DNA of 5,005 bases from Candidatus Avoscillospira stercoripullorum (lineage in GTDB: Bacteria > Bacillota > Clostridia > Oscillospirales > Oscillospiraceae), in contig DVGD01000026.1 in assembly GCA_018712905.1 (NCBI GenBank), positions 1 to 5,005 of the forward strand. The letters are read 5' to 3'. Below the pieces are notes generated by a model. That model searched no databases and was not told the origin of the DNA. It saw only the letters and a program-made list of their open reading frames with translations. The translations under genes and the position numbers were made by a program. Positions 1 through 4,117 of this stretch are shown here, piece after piece (the stretch's first letter is position 1; every line of letters begins with the position of its first letter).

Positions 1-152
1 CTTTCAAATTCTTCTGCCTCGCGGCGAAAATGCGCCGGTTTCTGACAGGTTTGTCTCTTCGCCCCATTAGCATCTGCTGTTTTCGGGCAGATATTCCAAA
101 TGCCGCCGCGGTTATTTTTGCCAGGGCAGGAAAGGTTTCTGAAAAAGTTAAA
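1..152. other. Non-coding or unassigned left edge, downstream of selD
   Basis: No gene can be supported here. The stretch is less GC-rich than the genes and holds several short inverted repeats: ATCTGC/GCAGAT at 72-77 and 87-92, CGGCG/CGCCG at 22-26 and 33-37, GACA/TGTC at 44-47 and 52-55, and a longer-range TCTGCC/GGCAGA pair at 13-18 and 86-91. GGCGAA at 23-28 could alternatively pair with TTCGCC at 58-63. None is followed by a T-run on either strand, so I see no intrinsic terminator for selD. Short open frames cross the left edge on both strands, but none has a ribosome binding site or recognisable protein. It could be an intergenic spacer, a leader of a next gene to the left, or the tail of a gene I cannot identify. 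Confidence 0.4.
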
Positions 153-1193
153 TTAAGGCTCTAAATAAAGGGGAAAGTCCGCCTTCCCGGTGGCGTAGCC
201 GATGAGCTCCGCCTGGGGAATGGCGTCTTGCAGTGCACGCAATAGCGCCGGGGCGGCCTCCTCGGGCAGGGCGATGAGCAGCCCGCCGCTGGTTTGCGGG
301 TCATAGAAGATATCCTGCAGCGCCCGGCTCACGTCTCCGGGGACGCAGACCCCGTCCTGGACGTGCGCCCGGTTGCGGTAGGCGCCTGCGGGGATAAAGC
401 CCATCTCCGCCAGCTCGTAGGCCTCCGGGTGATAGGGCACCTGCTGTGACAAAATGTGGATGGAGCAGCCGCTGCCCTGGGCCATCTCGTAGCTGTGCCC
501 CAAGAGGGAAAAGCCGGTGACGTCGGTGCAGCTGTGCACCGGGAAGTTCACCATGATGTCCCGGGCGGTCTTATTGAGCGCGGCCATCTGCTGGTAGATC
601 CGCTGCAAGACCTTCGCCTCCACCAGATCCGCCTTGGCGGCGGTGGTGAGAATGCCGATGCCCAGAGGCTTGGTCAAGATCAGGGCGTCTCCCGGCTTTG
701 CGGCGCTGTTGGTGAGCACCCGGTGGGGGGAGACGAAGCCCGAGACCGCCAGGCCGTAGAGGGGCTCGGCGCCCTGGATGGTGTGGCCGCCGGCGATGAC
801 CGCCCCGGCCTCGTACACCTTGGAATAGCCGCCCCGGAGGATCTCCCGCACGGCGTCGTCGCCCATGGCCTCGGCCACGCACAGGATGTTTAAGGCCAGC
901 TTCGGCTCGCCGCCCATGGCGTAGACGTCGCTCAATGCGTTGGCCGCGGCAATCTGTCCGTAGAGGAAGGGATCGTCCACGATGGGCGGGAAAAAGTCGG
1001 TGGTCTGAATGAGCGCCGTGTCCTCGTCGACCACGTAGACGCAGGCGTCGTCGCTCTTGTCGTAGCCCACGATCAGCCGCGGGTCAAAGTGGGTCTCGAA
1101 GCCCTCCAGCAGGCGCGAGAGCGTACCCGCCCCCACCTTGGCGCCGCAGCCGGCGCAGGAGGCAAGCTTTGTCAATTTTACATCTGTCTCCAT
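153..1193 (-). CDS. selD: Selenide, water dikinase (selenophosphate synthetase) SelD
   Basis: SelD makes selenophosphate from selenide, ATP and water in the cytoplasm. Selenophosphate is the selenium donor for selenocysteine, selenouridine in tRNA and selenium cofactors. The protein is 346 residues, the normal family length. It starts with the flexible N-terminal active-site segment: SCAGCGAK at residues 12-19, where C16 and K19 align with catalytic C17 and K20 of the E. coli enzyme. The enzyme is therefore the cysteine form, not the selenocysteine form. Further AIR-synthase-like ATP and metal motifs follow: GYDKSDDA (43-50), TTDFFPP (64-70), AANALSDVYAMGG (83-95), AGGHTIQGAEPLYG (134-147), LTKPLGIG (173-180), CTDVTGFSLLGH (222-233) and DPQTSGGLL (298-306). 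The ATG at 1193 has AAGGAG five bases upstream (1199-1204), overlapping the DUF3343 stop codon. It is the last visible gene of the yedE operon. C13 gives an extra CxxC pair with C16; E. coli has glycine there. Confidence 0.97.
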   Translation of the reverse strand: METDVKLTKLASCAGCGAKVGAGTLSRLLEGFETHFDPRLIVGYDKSDDACVYVVDEDTALIQTTDFFPPIVDDPFLYGQIAAANALSDVYAMGGEPKLALNILCVAEAMGDDAVREILRGGYSKVYEAGAVIAGGHTIQGAEPLYGLAVSGFVSPHRVLTNSAAKPGDALILTKPLGIGILTTAAKADLVEAKVLQRIYQQMAALNKTARDIMVNFPVHSCTDVTGFSLLGHSYEMAQGSGCSIHILSQQVPYHPEAYELAEMGFIPAGAYRNRAHVQDGVCVPGDVSRALQDIFYDPQTSGGLLIALPEEAAPALLRALQDAIPQAELIGYATGKADFPLYLEP

Positions 1194-1198
1194 GTTCG

Positions 1199-1204
1199 CT
1201 CCTT
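1199..1204 (-). promoter_or_regulatory. Ribosome binding site of selD
   Basis: AAGGAG on the minus strand lies five bases before the selD ATG. It overlaps the TAA stop of the upstream DUF3343 gene (1203-1205), so the two genes are likely translationally linked. It fixes the selD start at 1193. Confidence 0.8.
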
Positions 1205-1448
1205 ACCCGTTTTCCGCCCGGAACAAAAGCGCGTAGCCTTTTCCGGTCACGGCCACCACCTGCTCCACCTCTTCGGGATACTGCGCGGCAGGGCAGGGCG
1301 TTTCGCCCCCATAGCGGACGCAGGTTCCACAGCTGCTGCTTAAATTCCGGGGCACGGGCATGAGCTCCGCCGGAATCCCGGCGTCCCGGCAGAGCCTTTT
1401 GAAGCGGATGGCGCCGAAGTGGGAATAAAAGGTGGCAATGTACGTCAT
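1203..1448 (-). CDS. DUF3343 family small protein, putative Se/S carrier
   Basis: An 81-residue soluble protein of the DUF3343 family (Pfam PF11823, described as putative Se/S carrier-like). The fingerprint is clear: an N-terminal beta/alpha start (YIATFYSHFGAIRFKRLCRDAG, split here as residues 3-12 and 13-24), then PVPRNLSSSCGTCVRY at 31-46, with a CGTC redox or carrier motif at 40-43 and another cysteine at 52. The C-terminal half ends in a hydrophobic strand, GYALLF (71-76). No biochemical function is established for the family. Its recurrent place beside selD, yedF and yedE suggests selenium or sulfur handling, with C40/C43 as candidate carriers. Its ATG at 1448 directly abuts the TAA stop of the TusA-like gene (zero spacing), and no good Shine-Dalgarno sequence precedes it. 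It is probably translated by reinitiation of ribosomes finishing the upstream gene. Gene identity is confident; function is inference. Confidence 0.88.
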   Translation of the reverse strand: MTYIATFYSHFGAIRFKRLCRDAGIPAELMPVPRNLSSSCGTCVRYGGETPCPAAQYPEEVEQVVAVTGKGYALLFRAENG

Positions 1449-1655
1449 TTATTTGGTCATGGACAGGTGATATTCCCCGTCCGCCTCCCGCACCGCGACC
1501 TGGTAGCCCTGGTGCTGGGCGTAGCGGGTCACGTTTTCCCTGGCGGTCACATTGTCCACCACCATCTCATAGGCGCTTTCCTTGGAGGCCATGGCTTTGC
1601 GGATCATCACCACAGGCTCGGGGCAGGAGAGGCCGCGTGCATCCAATTCTTTCAT
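1449..1655 (-). CDS. TusA/SirA-like sulfurtransferase domain protein (YedF N-terminal type)
   Basis: A small cytoplasmic carrier of the TusA/SirA/YedF family (PF01206). It has the defining CPxP motif near its N-terminus, LDARGLSCPEPVV at about residues 4-16, with C11 as the expected persulfide- or selenide-carrying cysteine. The remaining length, to residue 68, matches one TusA domain. TusA proteins receive sulfur from cysteine desulfurases, and the selenium-associated YedF proteins (TIGR03527) have this domain plus a C-terminal DsrE-like domain. That second domain is absent here: the gene stops at TAA (1449-1451) and DUF3343 begins at once. I chose the ATG at 1655 over an in-frame GTG at 1664. 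AAGGAG (1666-1671) is 10 bases from the ATG but only one base from the GTG, which would give 71 residues. By context it is likely a selenium carrier between transporter or desulfurase and SelD, but sulfur relay for tRNA or cofactor work is possible. Confidence 0.9.
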   Translation of the reverse strand: MKELDARGLSCPEPVVMIRKAMASKESAYEMVVDNVTARENVTRYAQHQGYQVAVREADGEYHLSMTK

Positions 1656-1665
1656 CGTTTTCACA

Positions 1666-1671
1666 CTCCTT
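1666..1671 (-). promoter_or_regulatory. Ribosome binding site deciding the TusA-like start
   Basis: AAGGAG on the minus strand overlaps the last base of the yedE stop codon (TAA, 1671-1673). Spacing is 10 bases to the ATG at 1655 and one base to the in-frame GTG at 1664, so it favours the ATG as the true start. Confidence 0.7.
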
Positions 1672-2759
1672 TACGCTTGCTTCTTCTGCACGGTGTTGGC
1701 CACGGCGATGACGGCAACCACGACGATTCCAATGAGAACAGCCACCTTGCCGTTGGCGGTGGGGCCGGCGGCGCTGGAGGCCAGGCCGAAGTTGTGGGCA
1801 AAGGCGGCGCCGATGGCAAGACCCAGGACGGCGATGGCGCTGTCGGTGTTGCCCTCGCCGGAGAGCACCAGCTGACGCAGCGGGCAGCCGCCCAGCAGGA
1901 CGCAGCCAAAGCCGGTGAGCAGCATGCCCAGGAAGTTCCACAGGCCGTCGGTGTGGGCAACGGGCTGCCCCTCCAGACCCAAGGTGAAGAAGGTACCGGC
2001 TTTGACGGCAGTGAGCACCAGGTTACAGATCAGGGCGCTGACCAGGATGGCCAGGAAGCCCATGAGGAGCTTCCACTCCCGGAACAGCACCAGATCCCGG
2101 ATGCCGCCCACCATGCAAAGGCGCGTCCACTGTGCCAGGGCGCCCACGATGAGGCCGGCGGCCAGGCTGATGAGGATGGGGGCGTGGAGGGCGCCGGGAC
2201 CGGCGCCTGCCTCGGAGAAGTAAATGAAGGCGGGGGCGGCAACCAGCAGCACCAGCAGCACCACCTGGATGATGGAGAAGGCGGCGCCTTCCAGGACGGG
2301 CAGCTTGTAGGTGCGCTTGAGGGAGTAGCCCCGGTTCAGGAAGAACACGCCCACCAGAATGCCGCAGACGAAGCCCAGCAGGCCGAAGAGGGCATTGAGG
2401 TCGCCGCCGGCCAGGCGGAGGATCATGCGGAAGGGGCAGCCCAGGAACATCAGGCAGCCGATCATCACAAAGAAGCCCAGCACAAACCGGGTCAGGGGAG
2501 AGCTGCCGCCCCGGGGCGAAAACTCCTTGCGCAGCAGCGCCATGAGGAAGCTGCCCAGCACCAGCCCGAGGATTTCAGGCCGGATATACTGCACAGCGCC
2601 CGCCGTGTGCAGCCCCAGCGCGCCGGAGATGTCCCGCAGGAAGCAGGCGATGCAAAAGCCCATGTTCACGGGGTTTCCAAACAGCACCAGCAGGGAGGCA
2701 ATGACCCCGATGGCGATGCCGGCCAGTACAATGCCGGTCTTTTCGCGGTTTTTTATCAT
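1671..2759 (-). CDS. yedE: YedE family predicted selenium (or sulfur compound) transporter
   Basis: A 362-residue integral membrane protein of the YeeE/YedE family (PF04143), matching the selenium-linked YedE subgroup (TIGR04112) in length and motifs. Roughly nine or ten hydrophobic segments are visible (for example about 9-28, 62-76, 93-112, 125-141, 161-181, 193-209, 232-252, 275-292, 308-324, 337-357). It is an internal duplication. Repeat one has GNPVNMGFCIACFLRD (28-43) and GCLMFLGCPFRMILRLAGGD (101-120). Repeat two has TRLCMVGGIRD (212-222) and GFGCVLLGGCPLRQLVLSGE (283-302). The paired cysteines C36/C39, C102/C108, C215 and C286/C292 line the equivalent loops; in the related thiosulfate transporter YeeE, pore cysteines relay the substrate. 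The start at 2759 follows GAGAGGA (2765-2771) with five-base spacing. In-frame ATGs further upstream lack such a site. It is first in the operon, directly downstream of the promoter at 2814-2843. Substrate is not proven; selenium use is inferred from the selD linkage. Confidence 0.92.
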   Translation of the reverse strand: MIKNREKTGIVLAGIAIGVIASLLVLFGNPVNMGFCIACFLRDISGALGLHTAGAVQYIRPEILGLVLGSFLMALLRKEFSPRGGSSPLTRFVLGFFVMIGCLMFLGCPFRMILRLAGGDLNALFGLLGFVCGILVGVFFLNRGYSLKRTYKLPVLEGAAFSIIQVVLLVLLVAAPAFIYFSEAGAGPGALHAPILISLAAGLIVGALAQWTRLCMVGGIRDLVLFREWKLLMGFLAILVSALICNLVLTAVKAGTFFTLGLEGQPVAHTDGLWNFLGMLLTGFGCVLLGGCPLRQLVLSGEGNTDSAIAVLGLAIGAAFAHNFGLASSAAGPTANGKVAVLIGIVVVAVIAVANTVQKKQA

Positions 2760-2764
2760 AAGAT

Positions 2765-2771
2765 TCCTCTC
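2765..2771 (-). promoter_or_regulatory. Ribosome binding site deciding the yedE start
   Basis: GAGAGGA on the minus strand lies five bases upstream of the ATG at 2759, inside a longer purine run. In-frame ATGs at 2798 and beyond have no comparable site, and the one at 2798 sits inside the leader hairpin. The shorter 362-residue protein is therefore the better call. Confidence 0.75.
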
Positions 2772-2780
2772 TCTTTCTCG

Positions 2781-2800
2781 CCATGGCGCTTGCGCCATGG
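2781..2800 (-). promoter_or_regulatory. Perfect leader hairpin or dyad upstream of yedE
   Basis: CCATGGCGC at 2781-2789 and GCGCCATGG at 2792-2800 are perfect inverted 9-bp arms separated by two bases. The outer CCATGG is itself palindromic. It lies between the predicted transcription start (about 2807) and the yedE ribosome binding site, so in RNA it forms a very stable stem near the 5' end of the operon transcript. There is no following T-run, so it is not an ordinary terminator. It could stabilise the mRNA, be a protein-binding element, or be a DNA operator just downstream of the promoter. Existence is certain; role is inference. Confidence 0.7.
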
Positions 2801-2813
2801 AATGAATGACCCC

Positions 2814-2843
2814 ATTATACCACGGGCGCATTCCGCCTTCCAA
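2814..2843 (-). promoter_or_regulatory. Promoter of the yedE operon (sigma-70/sigma-A type)
   Basis: On the minus strand a perfect TATAAT -10 box (2814-2819) is preceded by TGG, making an extended -10. TTGGAA (2838-2843) lies 18 bp upstream as the -35 box. Predicted transcription start is near 2807, giving a leader of about 48 bases before the yedE ATG. The -35 box is also one arm of an 8-bp inverted repeat (TTCCAATC/GATTGGAA), so a bound regulator would touch it directly. Confidence 0.8.
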
Positions 2844-2894
2844 TCGTATTTATCGATGCTACCGATGAATTGATTGGAATTTCAAATAAATTCC
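2838..2894. promoter_or_regulatory. Candidate shared operator with nested dyads (LysR-type)
   Basis: This AT-rich stretch between the two divergent -35 boxes is dense in inverted repeats. TTCCAATC (2838-2845) and GATTGGAA (2872-2879) are perfect 8-bp arms. ATCG-N7-CGAT occurs twice in overlapping fashion, at 2843-2857 and 2852-2866. ATTGGAATTTCAAAT (2873-2887) is a near-palindrome. GGAATTT/AAATTCC (2876-2882, 2888-2894) are perfect 7-bp arms. The dyads centred at 2850 and 2880 both have the T-N11-A core known for LysR-type regulators and lie 30 bp (about three helical turns) apart. For the minus promoter those centres fall near -43 and -73, close to the usual activation and recognition sites. 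The LysR gene at 4107 is the obvious candidate binder. The repeats are seen; the binding is inferred. Confidence 0.55.
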
Positions 2895-2923
2895 TTGCAC
2901 GGCAGCGGGGGCTGTGGTATGCT
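2895..2923 (+). promoter_or_regulatory. Promoter of the desulfurase-LysR operon
   Basis: TTGCAC (2895-2900) and TATGCT (2918-2923) are separated by 17 bp, with TGG just before the -10 box giving an extended -10 like that of the opposite promoter. Predicted transcription start is near 2930, leaving a leader of about 24 bases before the ATG at 2954. The -35 box directly abuts the AAATTCC arm of an inverted repeat (2888-2894), a likely place for regulation. Confidence 0.7.
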
Positions 2924-2953
2924 AACCCAAAAAGCACGAGGGGAGCGGAACGC

Positions 2954-4117
2954 ATGAAAAAGATCTACCTGGACAACGGCAGCACCACCTTTCCAAAGCC
3001 CCAGGCGGTGCCGGAGGCCGTGTACCGCTACATGACCAGCATGGGCAGCAACATTGGCCGCGGCGGCTACCAGCCGGCCTATGACGTGGAGGAGGCGGTG
3101 TTTGAAACCCGCCAGCTGCTGTGCGGCCTGTTTCACGGCGCGGACGCAAAGCAGGTGGTCTTCACCAAGAACGTCACCGAGAGCCTCAACGTGATTTTGA
3201 AGGGGTATTTGAAGCCGGGAGACCATGTTTTGGTATCCTCCATGGAGCACAACGCCGTCATGCGTCCGCTCCATCAGCTGGCGGAGGCGGGGGTGGCCTT
3301 TTCCCGGATCCCCTGCCGGCCGGACGGCACGCTGATCCTCGAGGCGGCGGAAGGGCTGCTGCGGGAGAACACCAGGGCGGTGGTCATGACCCACGCCAGC
3401 AACGTCTGCGGCACCATTCTCCCCATTGAGGCGGTGGGCGCATTCTGCCGCGAACACGGCCTGAAGTTTTTCGTGGACAGCGCCCAGACCGCGGGCGTGT
3501 GCCCCATTGATATGGAGAAGATGGGCATTGATGCCCTGGCCTTCACCGGCCACAAGGGGCTGCTGGGTCCCCAGGGCATCGGCGGCTTTCTTTTAAAGCG
3601 GGGCATGGAGCGTGAGATGACGCCGCTTCTCTCCGGGGGAACAGGCAGCCTGAGCCACACGGAGGCGGTGCCCGATTTTCTGCCCGACCGCTTCGAGCCG
3701 GGCACCATGAACCTGCCCGGGATTCTCGGCTTGCGCGCCGGGCTTATGTGGCTCCAGGAGACGGGCACCGAGGAGATCCGTGGCCACGAGCTGGCGCTGA
3801 CGGCGCAGTTTCTTGGGGGGTTAGCGCCCATGGAGGCCGACGGCAAGGTCAAGCTCGCGGGGCTTCGCGGCACCGCCGGGCGCACCGGGGTGGTCTCCCT
3901 CCAGACGCCGGAGCGGGAGCTTTCTGAGGTTGCCTACCAGCTGGACAGCCGCTACGGCATCATGACCCGGGTGGGGCTCCACTGCGCCCCCGCCGCCCAC
4001 AAGACCCTGGGCACCTTCCCCACCGGCACCATCCGCTTTTCCTTCGGCTGGTGGAACACCCCCGAGGACGTGGAGGAAGCGCTGCGGGCGCTGGGGGAGC
4101 TGTGCTATGGACTTTAA
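2954..4117 (+). CDS. Class V aminotransferase, cysteine desulfurase (EGC family)
   Basis: A 387-residue PLP enzyme of the cysteine desulfurase/selenocysteine lyase superfamily, closest by motif order to the EGC-type subfamily (TIGR01977). Such enzymes take sulfur (or selenium) from cysteine (or selenocysteine) onto an active-site cysteine, releasing alanine. Visible landmarks: YLDNGSTTFPKP (5-16), the NVTESLN cofactor-phosphate region (73-79), H99 in MEHNAV for PLP stacking, D175 and Q178 in VDSAQT, the Schiff-base lysine K201 in TGHKGLLGPQG, a FEPGTMN segment near 252-258, and C344 in GLHCAP as the probable nucleophile, followed by the FPTGTIRFSFG C-terminal motif. All catalytic residues are present. 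The ATG at 2954 has AGGGGAG eight bases upstream; an upstream in-frame ATG at 2870 precedes the promoter and is discarded. It shares an 11-base overlap with the LysR gene. Linkage to selD suggests a selenium-delivery role, but general Fe-S or thiolation sulfur supply cannot be excluded. No symbol is given because csd, sufS and nifS names would over-claim. Confidence 0.93.
   Translation: MKKIYLDNGSTTFPKPQAVPEAVYRYMTSMGSNIGRGGYQPAYDVEEAVFETRQLLCGLFHGADAKQVVFTKNVTESLNVILKGYLKPGDHVLVSSMEHNAVMRPLHQLAEAGVAFSRIPCRPDGTLILEAAEGLLRENTRAVVMTHASNVCGTILPIEAVGAFCREHGLKFFVDSAQTAGVCPIDMEKMGIDALAFTGHKGLLGPQGIGGFLLKRGMEREMTPLLSGGTGSLSHTEAVPDFLPDRFEPGTMNLPGILGLRAGLMWLQETGTEEIRGHELALTAQFLGGLAPMEADGKVKLAGLRGTAGRTGVVSLQTPERELSEVAYQLDSRYGIMTRVGLHCAPAAHKTLGTFPTGTIRFSFGWWNTPEDVEEALRALGELCYGL

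Noticed and set aside
22..37. Hairpin considered as a terminator
   Set aside because: The stem is only 5 bp and no T-run follows on either strand.
1..100. Possible tRNA-Sec (selC) because TTTCAAA near base 3 resembles a UCA anticodon loop
   Set aside because: No T-loop of the TTCRA type, no long variable arm in the right place, no acceptor stem and no CCA follow. The minus strand shows none of these either.
1..164. Short open frames crossing the left edge (plus frame ending at 164, plus frame ending at 70, a minus frame from ATG at 67, and a minus frame continuing in phase after the selD TAA)
   Set aside because: None shows a ribosome binding site or recognisable protein segment, and they overlap each other on both strands. 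Without the sequence to the left none can be called a gene.
1662..1664. GTG start for the TusA-like gene
   Set aside because: The Shine-Dalgarno sequence ends one base before it, too close for initiation. The ATG nine bases downstream has normal spacing.
2760..2843. Upstream in-frame ATG extension of yedE (28 codons)
   Set aside because: It would begin within the -35 box and cover the perfect TATAAT box. The start at 2759 has a strong ribosome binding site.
1419..2873. A 484-codon plus-strand open frame opposite yedE and the small genes
   Set aside because: It is rich in His, Gln, Gly and Asp, as expected for the complement of a GC-rich membrane protein gene. It has no family signature and overlaps yedE, the TusA-like gene and the DUF3343 edge, all clearly recognised on the other strand.
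2870..2953. Upstream ATG extension of the desulfurase
   Set aside because: The 28 extra codons would cover the plus-strand promoter at 2895-2923 and lack family similarity. The ATG at 2954 has a good ribosome binding site and starts right at the conserved fold.
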